Below are positions 1 to 5,599 of a DNA stretch of 10,964 nt, piece after piece. The number at the start of each line of letters is the position of its first letter. Within the stretch, counting starts at the first letter, position 1. This DNA is from Facklamia sp050409585 (lineage in GTDB: Bacteria > Bacillota > Bacilli > Lactobacillales > Aerococcaceae): NCBI RefSeq assembly GCF_050409585.1, contig NZ_JBNUPE010000024.1:1-10964 (forward strand), read 5' to 3'. The position numbers and the translations under genes were made by a program. The notes below the pieces were generated by a model. That model was not told the origin of the DNA. It made no database searches and worked only from the letters and a program-made list of their open reading frames with translations.

Positions 1-54
1 TAACATGCTTGCCTGTCACGCAGGAGATCGCGGGTTCAAATCCCGTCCGGACCG
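1..54 (+). tRNA. tRNA-Asp (GTC), 5' end cut by window edge
   Basis: The anticodon loop CTGTCAC (13-19) with anticodon GTC at 15-17 is flanked by a 5-bp stem (8-12/20-24). The T arm is intact and the 3' acceptor strand ends CCGGACC plus discriminator G at 54. The first 20 or so bases lie outside the window. No CCA follows in the DNA. Confidence 0.95.
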
Positions 55-60
55 TTTCTA

Positions 61-133
61 GGCTTGATAGCTCAGTTGGTAGAGCACTTGATTGAAGCTC
101 AAGGTGTCGGCGGTTCGATTCCGTCTCAAGCCA
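61..133 (+). tRNA. tRNA-Phe (GAA)
   Basis: Complete cloverleaf. Acceptor GGCTTGA pairs with TCAAGCC, discriminator A at 133. Anticodon GAA at 94-96 sits in loop TTGAAGC closed by the stem CTTGA/TCAAG. The 3' CCA is not encoded. Confidence 0.97.
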
Positions 134-138
134 TTGCT

Positions 139-219
139 GGAGGGGTAGCGAAGTGGCTAAACGCGGCGGACTGTAAATCCGCTCCTTCGGGTTCGGCAGT
201 TCGAATCTGCCCCCCTCCA
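139..219 (+). tRNA. tRNA-Tyr (GTA)
   Basis: Class II tRNA with a variable arm. Acceptor GGAGGGG pairs with CCCCTCC, discriminator A at 219. Anticodon GTA at 173-175 in the loop CTGTAAA, stem GCGGA/TCCGC. No encoded CCA. Confidence 0.97.
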
Positions 220-252
220 TTTTAATAGGGATTGCTAACCATTTTCCTTTTT

Positions 253-323
253 AGGGACTTAGTTTAACGGTAGAACAACGGTCTCCAAAACCGTCAGTGT
301 GGGTTCGATTCCTACAGTCCCTG
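253..323 (+). tRNA. tRNA-Trp (CCA)
   Basis: Acceptor AGGGACT pairs with AGTCCCT, discriminator G at 323. Anticodon CCA at 285-287 in loop CTCCAAA, stem ACGGT/ACCGT. No encoded 3' CCA. Confidence 0.97.
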
Positions 324-336
324 TTAAAAGTATGAT

Positions 337-410
337 GGCGATTGTGGCGAAGTGGTTAACGCATCGGTTTGTGGATCCGACATTCGTGGGTTCGATTCCC
401 ATCAGTCGCC
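337..410 (+). tRNA. tRNA-His (GTG)
   Basis: The extra G-1 needed by histidyl-tRNA synthetase is present at 337, opposite C73 at 410. Acceptor GCGATTG pairs with CAGTCGC. Anticodon GTG at 371-373. The innermost anticodon-stem pair is T368 against T376, a mismatch. No encoded CCA. Confidence 0.96.
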
Positions 411-427
411 TATTTATATTTTATTAT

Positions 428-499
428 TGGGGTATAGCCAAGCGGTAAGGCATCGGACTTTGACTCCGTGATTCGTTGGTTCGAATCCAGCTACCCCAG
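428..499 (+). tRNA. tRNA-Gln (TTG)
   Basis: Acceptor TGGGGTA pairs with TACCCCA, discriminator G at 499. Anticodon TTG at 460-462 in loop CTTTGAC. The outermost anticodon-stem pair is T453 against T468, a mismatch. No encoded CCA. Confidence 0.96.
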
Positions 500-505
500 T
501 TTCAT

Positions 506-576
506 GGCGGTATAGCCAAGTGGTAAGGCACGGGTCTGCAAAACCTTGATCGCCGGTTCAAATCCGACTACCGCCT
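506..576 (+). tRNA. tRNA-Cys (GCA)
   Basis: Acceptor GGCGGTA pairs with TACCGCC, discriminator U at 576 as expected for cysteine. Anticodon GCA at 538-540. The outermost anticodon-stem pair is a C-T mismatch and the next is G-T. No encoded CCA. Confidence 0.96.
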
Positions 577-588
577 TATATCTATTAC

Positions 589-674
589 GGCGGTGTGGCG
601 GAATTGGCAGACGCGCTGGACTCAAAATCCAGTGCCGGTTACACGGCGTGTCGGTTCGACCCCGACCACCGCTA
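589..674 (+). tRNA. tRNA-Leu (CAA)
   Basis: Class II tRNA with a long variable arm. Anticodon CAA at 623-625 in loop CTCAAAA. The best 7-bp acceptor is GGCGGTG (589-595) with CACCGCT (667-673), which places the leucine discriminator A at 674 but makes the first pair G-U. A start at 590 would leave a 6-bp acceptor and discriminator T. Last tRNA of the array; no encoded CCA. Confidence 0.95.
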
Positions 675-687
675 TTTATTTTAAACT

Positions 688-712
688 CTTTCCTGGATAG
701 GAAGGTTTTTTT
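688..712 (+). terminator. Rho-independent terminator of the tRNA array
   Basis: A 7-bp stem (688-694 with 699-705) and 4-base loop GGAT are followed at once by seven T. It ends the presumed rRNA-tRNA transcript just downstream of tRNA-Leu. Confidence 0.85.
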
Positions 713-713
713 A

Positions 714-742
714 TTGTTTTATTTTCATTGGTAAAGTATAAT
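714..742 (+). promoter_or_regulatory. SigA-type promoter of the small-peptide unit
   Basis: -35 TTGTTT (714-719), 17-base spacer, perfect -10 TATAAT (737-742). It starts two bases after the tRNA terminator and drives the 31-codon ORF, with a predicted start of transcription near 749. Confidence 0.75.
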
Positions 743-773
743 TTTCTTATAAATTCGAAAGGAGTGGTACAAG

Positions 774-869
774 ATGAATTTAGAATATAAAAATTTAGGT
801 TCTAATCTAAAAACTCTTCAATGGTTTTTTGCTAGGGTTATTTGTTTTTACGTACCACCCTATCATTAG
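774..869 (+). CDS. Unrecognised 31-residue peptide; leader peptide or free small protein
   Basis: I do not recognise this ORF. It starts at ATG 774, nine bases after a strong ribosome site AAAGGAG (758-764), and ends at TAG 867. The product opens polar (MNLEYKNLGSNLK), has a hydrophobic aromatic stretch (TLQWFFARVICFYV, residues 14-27) and ends PPYH. There is no double-glycine or signal-peptidase site. It is framed by its own promoter (714-742) and a strong terminator (887-917), and lies 165 bp before the RsgA-type GTPase gene. Two readings fit: a leader peptide whose translation decides read-through into the GTPase gene, or an independent small membrane-active or signalling peptide. GTGGTAC (764-770), directly at the ribosome site, can pair with GTACCAC (852-858) at the ORF end. 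That it is translated is inferred only from the ribosome site and the clean framing. Confidence 0.55.
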   Translation: MNLEYKNLGSNLKTLQWFFARVICFYVPPYH

Positions 870-886
870 TCATTTTCTATATTTTT

Positions 887-917
887 AAGGATCTAAGTTA
901 ATCTTAGATTCTTTTTT
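887..917 (+). terminator. Strong terminator / candidate attenuator before rsgA
   Basis: An 11-bp stem (887-897 with 903-913, one G-U pair), 5-base loop, and T tract 912-917. It lies 18 bases after the small ORF and about 120 bases before the GTPase start. Its 3' arm TTAGATT (904-910) is fully complementary to AATCTAA (804-810) inside the small ORF, so an alternative antiterminating pairing is possible. Termination is well supported; attenuation is inference. Confidence 0.85.
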
Positions 918-1034
918 ATTTTAATTATATTTTAAAAATTATAGAATTTATTTTGTCTTTCTAAATTCATCATATTTACGAAAACAGATAGCTTTATGTA
1001 GCATAAAAGGATAATTTAGATAGGAGACTAATTG

Positions 1035-2078
1035 ATGATAAACAAAGATTATGGTATTAATTCTTACATTTCTAGATATAATTTAAATAATGATTTAAAT
1101 ATCTATCGCATCACAAGTCGTAATAATGCATTTCTAACGCTTCATAATAAAAAAGACGAATTAATTTCGGTTCGAGTAAATTTAAAAAATAGTGATTTTG
1201 TTGTAGGTGATTATGTTTTAGTTGAAAAGAATGCGGGAGAACATCAAATATCCACGTTTCTCAAAAGAGATAGCTTGATTACTAAAGCTCAAAGCACATC
1301 ACAAAAAAGTTTGGCATATAATGCTAAAGAACAATTAATAGCTGCAAATGTTGACCAAATATTTATTCTTATTGCAGCTGATCAGAGGTTTTCTTTGGGA
1401 AAATTCGAACGCTATGTCTCTACCTTTTCTAATATGGCTAAGGATATTCAAATTATTATTTCAAAATCAGACTATCAAGTAGAAGCTTCAACTATTGAAA
1501 ATACTATTTTAAAGGTTTATCCTAAAATGAAAATTAATCAATTATCAATTCATGATCCTTTATCGTATCAAAAAGTAATGAATCTTCTCAAAAAAGGTAA
1601 AACTTCTATTCTAATTGGATCATCAGGGGTAGGAAAGTCTACTTTAATAAACACTATTTTACAAAAAGAAGAACTGTCAACTCAAAACGTTAGAAATGAT
1701 GGTAAAGGCAAGCATACAACCACCTCTTCCTCTATGTATTTCCTTAAAAAAACCTCTTCTTATATTATTGATACACCAGGCTTTAAAACTATTTCATCCC
1801 ATAGAGATGCAGATGAAACGCTTCTTTTTCAAAGTATATATGACCTTTCGCTTAAATGTAAGTTTAATGATTGTTCGCACGTGAATGAGCCTGGATGTGC
1901 TATTCAACTAGCCATCAAAAAAGGGAATTTATCTAAAGAGTTGTACAATCGTTATTTAAAATATAAAGATAAAAAGAAACGGTATAAGGAATTGATCAGC
2001 CAAAAAAACAAAAAAAAGAAACCACATCATCGAATGAAAGTAATCACTAAGTCAGGAGTTCTTAACGACATTGATTAA
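1035..2078 (+). CDS. rsgA: Ribosome small-subunit-dependent GTPase, RsgA/YjeQ family
   Basis: Circularly permuted GTPase that in its family assists late 30S maturation and is activated by the 30S subunit. The 347-residue product has an N-terminal OB-fold-like region (about 15-85), then G4 as SKSD (143-146, where NKxD is usual), the P-loop GSSGVGKST (195-203), G3 DTPGF (246-250), and the RsgA zinc knuckle C275, C280, H282, C288 in CKFNDCSHVNEPGC. The tail is very basic (KKKRYKE, NKKKKPHH), suiting rRNA contact. ATG 1035 is chosen because AGGAG (1022-1026) lies 8 bases upstream; TTG 1032 would add one residue. The housekeeping gene in Bacilli usually follows the prkC kinase gene and is near 300 residues; this copy stands alone and is longer, so it may be a second paralogue. 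A possible attenuator precedes it. Confidence 0.9.
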   Translation: MINKDYGINSYISRYNLNNDLNIYRITSRNNAFLTLHNKKDELISVRVNLKNSDFVVGDYVLVEKNAGEHQISTFLKRDSLITKAQSTSQKSLAYNAKEQLIAANVDQIFILIAADQRFSLGKFERYVSTFSNMAKDIQIIISKSDYQVEASTIENTILKVYPKMKINQLSIHDPLSYQKVMNLLKKGKTSILIGSSGVGKSTLINTILQKEELSTQNVRNDGKGKHTTTSSSMYFLKKTSSYIIDTPGFKTISSHRDADETLLFQSIYDLSLKCKFNDCSHVNEPGCAIQLAIKKGNLSKELYNRYLKYKDKKKRYKELISQKNKKKKPHHRMKVITKSGVLNDID

Positions 2079-2093
2079 TCTCACCTAATCAAT
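2070..2093 (+). terminator. Weak inverted repeat at the end of rsgA
   Basis: ATTGATTA (2070-2077) and TAATCAAT (2086-2093) form an 8-bp stem overlapping the rsgA stop codon. The stem is AT-rich and no T tract follows, so termination is doubtful. Confidence 0.35.
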
Positions 2094-2126
2094 AGTTATA
2101 AGGTAGTTTATAGGGCAACGTTAAGG

Positions 2127-2132
2127 TATAAT
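2127..2132 (+). promoter_or_regulatory. Candidate -10 box before the trigger-factor-like gene
   Basis: Perfect TATAAT lies 44 bases before the TTG start. No good -35 is seen at 16-18 bases upstream (TAGTTT is the best), so the promoter is only moderately supported. It would separate this gene from rsgA. Confidence 0.45.
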
Positions 2133-2175
2133 AGATAGGTCGATAATTTTATGTTATTTCAAAGAGGTGATCTGT

Positions 2176-2871
2176 TTGATTAGTACAGTAGAAAGTTATT
2201 TTGAAAAAGAAGATATTTTGGTTCCTAAGAAATATCTTCAAATTGATGAAGAGTATTTAAATAAACAAGTTGATCAAAAAGTGGAGGAACTAACCAATCT
2301 AAATTATCCAAATAATAAAAATTTGTCAGATGAAGTGATATTCAATCTAAATCTTCCGAATATCTATAGTTATCAAGACTTGAGAAGCTTTTTTTATAAT
2401 GATTTGAAGCATCGTGTGGCTGAGTTCTTTTTTTATGATCAACTACTGCCTTACTTATTCACTTTTTTCGCTGAAACCAGTCAAACCATCATTAATCAAA
2501 GTGAGCTGTTGCTTTTTCAAAATGAGTATCTAAAAAGAGTAGAAACGATAGCTAAAGTAAAGAATATCTCTTTTTCTGATTATGTACAAATTCACCTTCG
2601 ATTGGCTGGTAATCCTTATGAGCGAATTAAAGAGAGAGCTTTTGAGGAATTTGTTTTTAGGTTAATTGCCAATCAAAGATATGAGAAAAATGAGTATGCT
2701 AATTTACAAGATGAGTACGAAGCATTTATTTCCGACCGCTCATTATCTCTTAATGTTGATCCCTTTGATTTGAAAGAGGAATTAAGCCTATCTACTTTTG
2801 AACAAGATTACCCGACCATTTACTTTACTCAAGAACTGTTAGATTATTTTATACCTAAAATTATTAGTTAA
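2176..2871 (+). CDS. Trigger factor C-domain-like protein, 231 residues
   Basis: Probable chaperone-like cytoplasmic protein. Residues about 118-185 read like the trigger factor C-terminal (SurA-like) domain: a helix with ...YLKRVETIAKVKNISFSDYV, then ...RIKERAFEEFVFRLIANQ, followed by a charged helix. The GFRxGxxP ribosome-docking signature of trigger factor and any FKBP-type domain are missing, and full trigger factor is roughly twice this length. No signal peptide or membrane segment is seen. The start is TTG 2176 because GAGGTGA (2164-2170) then sits at ribosome-site distance; an in-frame GTG at 2167 lies inside that site and would add three residues. Its own -10 box (2127) is nearby, and the next gene starts 64 bases downstream without a clear terminator, so the two may be cotranscribed. 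The family call rests on sequence pattern only, without alignment. Confidence 0.6.
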   Translation: MISTVESYFEKEDILVPKKYLQIDEEYLNKQVDQKVEELTNLNYPNNKNLSDEVIFNLNLPNIYSYQDLRSFFYNDLKHRVAEFFFYDQLLPYLFTFFAETSQTIINQSELLLFQNEYLKRVETIAKVKNISFSDYVQIHLRLAGNPYERIKERAFEEFVFRLIANQRYEKNEYANLQDEYEAFISDRSLSLNVDPFDLKEELSLSTFEQDYPTIYFTQELLDYFIPKIIS

Positions 2872-2935
2872 GATTGGGTTCTTAAAATCCTATTGATATA
2901 TTTACCAATAACATCAGGTGAAGGAGCGAACAAAT

Positions 2936-4630
2936 TTGAATGATAGTTATCAAAAACAATTGCTTTCTTTTTTAATTACTGCGACTCTTTTTTCAACACT
3001 TTATTTCACTTTTGTTTCTTCCTCTAATCGTTATATTATTGAAAACTTTTTCAAAAAGCCGATTGATAGCAGCATTAACCTTGAGGAAGTAGATCTTAAT
3101 TTAAGAAAAGATCCAATCTTACAAACCAACGCTAAATCTGAAAAAGTCTCACTCTCGTCTGAATTAAACGATCACTATATGCCAAGATTTTATAATCGAC
3201 CTCAACTTATTAAGCCGACTTTAAAATCGTCTATTAATCGCAAACCAGTTGTTGAAGAAATTGGAGTGGCGGAACTTGTATGGAAAAGAGATGGATTGAA
3301 AAAGATACTTTATCAAGGTGGTTCGCCCTTCACCGGATGGTTTCAAGAAGATAAAACTAAAGGTTATTATCAAGATGGTTTAAAAGAAAATCTGAACAAC
3401 AGTGAATTATTAGCTAAACAAGTTGAGGATCTTTTTGCTGTTAATAAATATCCTTTCTACATGACTCCTCATAAAAAAAGAGAGCATTTCACTCTGAAAA
3501 CAATGGAGTACAGCATCCTTATTAAGTCTCCTGATTTAAAAATTTACTCAAATCCGCCTGGTTTAGCCAGTTCACGTTATTTACTAAATACTCAAGGAAT
3601 GATAGACAGTCCAATGGAAGTAGGACAGGAACTCACTAATCAATATGGAACCTGGTTACATGTTTATTTTGGCTATGATGAGCTTGGTTGGATTAGAAAA
3701 GATTCTTCATATAATGATTACGTTTTAACCTATTATAGTGAAAGAGAGCTTTTAGATGAAATAGAAGCTATATTAGAGACTTATTTGGGATATATTAGTG
3801 CAACGGCAGGAGCTTCTTTTGTTAATAGTGAGCATCTTACCCAGGTTTCAGTAAATAACCAAATATTTTTCCCAGCCTCTACTCAAAAAATTTATGTTTT
3901 AGGTAAAATTTATGAGCTTTATAAAACTGGTGAGTTGTCACCCAATTCTATGGTTATTTTATCTGATGAAAACCGCGTCCCAGGTGCTGGAGTTATTCAA
4001 GGAGACCCTAGTGGGTCGCAATACACTGTGGATTACTTAGTAGATTTGATTCCTTTATATTCTGATAACACAGCTGCTAATATGTTAATTGAAGTAGCTG
4101 GCGAAGGTGAATGGATTACACCTTATGTCCATAAATTTGGTCTAAAAGATACCTTTGTCGATGGAAAATATTATCATGGATCAACCAACCGCAGATTTCA
4201 GACATCGCCTGGGGATGCTGCTATGTATTTCGCTTTAATGGCACGTAATGAACTGAATGGCGAACCTTGGGATGGTCAATTAATTCAAAAATTAATGACA
4301 AACCCATGGCGATATCTTTCTGCATTTATACCATACGTTACCACATGGAATAAAACAGGATTAGGATCGACAGAACAAAATGATGTCGCAGCTTTTCAAA
4401 CGGATTATGGAACCTACACACTAGCTGTGTATACAGAAAATCCTTATAATTACGATGCTGTTCCAGATCAAATGGGAATATTATCTAAAGCTGTTTTTGA
4501 TGTCTATGTTAGTAATCGTTCGCTCTTATGGCAAAAAGTAACAAATCCCCAAGCTTATTTAGAGGAAAAAGAGCAAGAAATGTTAAGGCAATCTACAGAA
4601 ATGATGTTAGATGAAAACAATTATAATTAA
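2936..4630 (+). CDS. Membrane-anchored class A beta-lactamase-fold serine hydrolase
   Basis: Extracytoplasmic, penicillin-recognising serine hydrolase of 564 residues. One N-terminal membrane segment (about 8-27) leaves the rest outside. A region near residues 115-145 holds MORN/toxin-like pieces (GGSPFTGWF, KGYYQDGLKE). An SH3/GW-like segment (about 195-255, with GTWLHVYF and LGWIRKD) could bind the wall. The catalytic domain runs from about 270 to 535: S315-T-Q-K318, S376-D-N378, K473-T-G475. No ExxLN omega-loop glutamate is found between the second and third motifs, so true beta-lactam hydrolysis is unlikely; a cell-wall or ester substrate is more plausible, but unknown. TTG 2936 is chosen for its AAGGAG (2921-2926) nine bases upstream; GTG 2918 would put the ribosome site inside the ORF. 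The stop codon abuts the IS remnant. Confidence 0.85.
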   Translation: MNDSYQKQLLSFLITATLFSTLYFTFVSSSNRYIIENFFKKPIDSSINLEEVDLNLRKDPILQTNAKSEKVSLSSELNDHYMPRFYNRPQLIKPTLKSSINRKPVVEEIGVAELVWKRDGLKKILYQGGSPFTGWFQEDKTKGYYQDGLKENLNNSELLAKQVEDLFAVNKYPFYMTPHKKREHFTLKTMEYSILIKSPDLKIYSNPPGLASSRYLLNTQGMIDSPMEVGQELTNQYGTWLHVYFGYDELGWIRKDSSYNDYVLTYYSERELLDEIEAILETYLGYISATAGASFVNSEHLTQVSVNNQIFFPASTQKIYVLGKIYELYKTGELSPNSMVILSDENRVPGAGVIQGDPSGSQYTVDYLVDLIPLYSDNTAANMLIEVAGEGEWITPYVHKFGLKDTFVDGKYYHGSTNRRFQTSPGDAAMYFALMARNELNGEPWDGQLIQKLMTNPWRYLSAFIPYVTTWNKTGLGSTEQNDVAAFQTDYGTYTLAVYTENPYNYDAVPDQMGILSKAVFDVYVSNRSLLWQKVTNPQAYLEEKEQEMLRQSTEMMLDENNYN

Positions 4631-4655
4631 AAAATAAAAGGGGCTGGGACAAAAG
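4631..4655 (+). repeat. Left terminal inverted repeat
   Basis: 25 bases with core GGGGCTGGGACAAAAG, exactly complementary to 5227-5251. The GGGCTGGGACA core is a widespread intergenic and IS-end motif in Gram-positive cocci. Confidence 0.9.
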
Positions 4656-4667
4656 TCTTGAACAATT

Positions 4668-4714
4668 AAAGAAAGTCCGGTCAACGATCCATTTGTTAAT
4701 CGGACTTTTTCTTT
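4668..4714 (+). repeat. Subterminal hairpin of the IS remnant
   Basis: AAAGAAAGTCCG (4668-4679) pairs with CGGACTTTTTCTTT (4701-4714): 8 bp, a 2-base bulge, then 4 bp, around a 21-base loop. It could shield the transposase from outside transcripts or terminate read-through of the hydrolase gene. Confidence 0.6.
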
Positions 4715-4741
4715 AACAATAAAAAAATAGAAAGCGTTTCC

Positions 4742-4750
4742 TGCTATAAT
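4742..4750 (+). promoter_or_regulatory. Extended -10 promoter of the broken transposase
   Basis: TGCTATAAT is a perfect extended -10 (TGnTATAAT), 36 bases before the transposase ATG. No -35 match is seen at 17 bases. An AGGAGGGG ribosome site follows at 4773-4780. Confidence 0.6.
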
Positions 4751-4786
4751 AGTAGTAATCACAAAACCATTTAGGAGGGGCTTTCT

Positions 4787-5168
4787 ATGTAGCAACAGTA
4801 CACTATGAATCACACTTACTTGCCACTGGAAATGGATTGTTTATTCCCTGAAAATCATAGTGTTTAGGCGAATTCATGAGGTAGTCGAACAAATTCAATC
4901 TGAGATTCAGCAGCTCTTAAGTGAAGAAATTGAAACGCTTAACCGAGCGATTGAAACGCAAACTGTTGTCGGAGCGGATGAACGCAAAAAGAAGCGCTGT
5001 CGTCTCAAAAAGTATCACCAAAAAATTGCTGAGGATTTTATTCCTTGTAAAGAAAAACACACCACTTATCAAGCGACATCCAACGGTCGCAATAGCTTTT
5101 CTAAGACCGATGTCGAGTGAATATTTATGGCCAATAATCTACGTAAATACCCAAAGCAGCGAGCCTAG
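4787..5168 (+). pseudogene. IS1182-family transposase, broken and internally deleted
   Basis: The ribosome site AGGAGGGG (4773-4780) precedes ATG 4787, but the second codon is TAG. The N-terminal frame continues as MNHTYLPLEMDCLFPENHSV and stops at 4865; an extra T in the GTTT run (4862-4865) shifts it to RRIHEVVEQI. Then it jumps to what looks like the middle of the protein, a charged stretch (EIQQLLSEEIETLNRAIETQ, ADERKKKRCRLKKYHQKIAE) ending in NSFSKTD, the motif before the second catalytic aspartate region. A TGA at 5118 follows, and the same frame closes with the C-terminal-looking FMANNLRKYPKQRA and TAG 5166. The pieces match the beginning, middle and end of IS1182 transposases, so at least two internal deletions are inferred. 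The catalytic core is missing; no function is possible. Confidence 0.75.
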
Positions 5169-5201
5169 ATTGGAAAGTCACTTTCCAATCTAGGCTCGCT
5201 G
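5157..5201. repeat. Perfect 45-bp palindrome with one-base centre
   Basis: The 22-base arm 5157-5178 is exactly complementary to 5180-5201, with C5179 between. The left arm includes the last codons and stop of the transposase remnant. No T tract follows directly, so it is not a simple terminator. Perfect arms of this length with no loop are prone to deletion, which suggests recent origin or selection. Confidence 0.9.
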
Positions 5202-5209
5202 TAAATTTT

Positions 5210-5251
5210 AAGGGGGCTGAGAAGCCCTTTTGTCCCAGCCCCTTTTATTTT
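5210..5251 (+). terminator. Terminator formed by the right IS end
   Basis: GGGGCTG (5213-5219) pairs with CAGCCCC (5236-5242), followed by TTTTATTTT. An alternative small hairpin GGGCT/AGCCC (5214-5218, 5223-5227) also precedes TTTT. It would stop plus-strand transcripts from running into arsR. Confidence 0.65.
5227..5251 (-). repeat. Right terminal inverted repeat
   Basis: 25 bases exactly complementary to 4631-4655. The match ends at A5252, where the left side has A at 4630, so this defines the element border. Confidence 0.9.
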
Positions 5252-5269
5252 AGTAAGAATGCTTTCAGT

Positions 5270-5560
5270 TTAGCTGTTTTCGTAAGTTTCTAAGACGAGC
5301 TTGGCTGTATCGCTAGAAAGGGAATAATAAATTTTAGTTCCATCACGGTCCGCAGAGACAATTTTTGCTTCACGTAATTTACTAATGTGTTGAGAGACGG
5401 TAGATTGAGTTAATTCTAAATCTTGTTGAATTTTGCTGACATTCATAACACCGTTATTTTTTAATAGCAATGCGATTGAAAAACGAATAGGGTGTGATAA
5501 AAGTTTTAGTACATTAACATATCTAGCCATTTTTTTTGATTTCATTCCGTATGTTTGCAT
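5270..5560 (-). CDS. ArsR/SmtB-family transcriptional repressor
   Basis: A 96-residue winged-helix regulator. Helix 1-2 motif LLSHPIRFSIALLL (about 20-33), recognition region LTQSTVSQHISKLREAKIV (about 50-68), and the beta wing DRDGTKIYYSL (about 72-82) are clear. It contains no cysteine, lacks the ELCVC metal box of ArsR, and has no DxH...HxxH set of the CzrA-type C-terminal helix, so classical metal sensing is unlikely; the effector is unknown. ATG at 5560 is supported by GGAGGG five bases upstream on the minus strand. The gene is convergent with the IS remnant and stands alone. A palindrome at 5615-5629 covers its own -35, so autorepression is inferred. It faces away from the divergent LysM gene 580 bp off, whose control by it is possible but unsupported. 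Confidence 0.88.
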   Translation of the reverse strand: MQTYGMKSKKMARYVNVLKLLSHPIRFSIALLLKNNGVMNVSKIQQDLELTQSTVSQHISKLREAKIVSADRDGTKIYYSLSSDTAKLVLETYENS

Positions 5561-5599
5561 CTTTTCCCTCCATTTCTATCTATTTTTATGCCTAGTCAG

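Larger units (their letters stand above)
4631..5251 (+). mobile_element. Non-autonomous IS1182-family remnant (621 bp)
   Basis: Perfect 25-bp terminal inverted repeats bound an interior made of start, middle and end pieces of an IS1182-type transposase plus non-coding hairpins. A complete member is about 1.6-1.9 kb, so most of the interior is gone and the element could move only with a transposase supplied elsewhere. It starts at the base after the hydrolase stop codon and ends 18 bp before the arsR stop codon, separating two convergent genes. I see no clear target duplication. Interior order: left end, hairpin 4668-4714, extended -10, broken transposase, palindrome 5157-5201, right end with terminator. 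Confidence 0.8.

Noticed and set aside
546..734. 62-codon ORF across tRNA-Cys and tRNA-Leu.
   Set aside because: It runs through two tRNA genes and a terminator and has no ribosome site; it is a chance reading frame.
761..858. T-box-like strings: GGAGTGGTAC (761-770) and, on the minus strand, AGGGTGGTACG near 862-851, resembling the AGGGTGGNACCGCG motif.
   Set aside because: Neither copy continues into CCGCG, no specifier stem is seen, and the following gene is not an aminoacyl-tRNA synthetase or amino-acid gene. The two strings are simply the arms of one inverted repeat.
2936..4630. Reading the serine hydrolase as a resistance beta-lactamase.
   Set aside because: The omega-loop ExxLN motif was not found, the protein is about twice the usual size, and it carries extra wall-type modules.
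4607..4813. Minus-strand 68-codon ORF across the left IS end.
   Set aside because: It spans the terminal repeat and the transposase promoter in antisense, with no ribosome site or recognisable domain.
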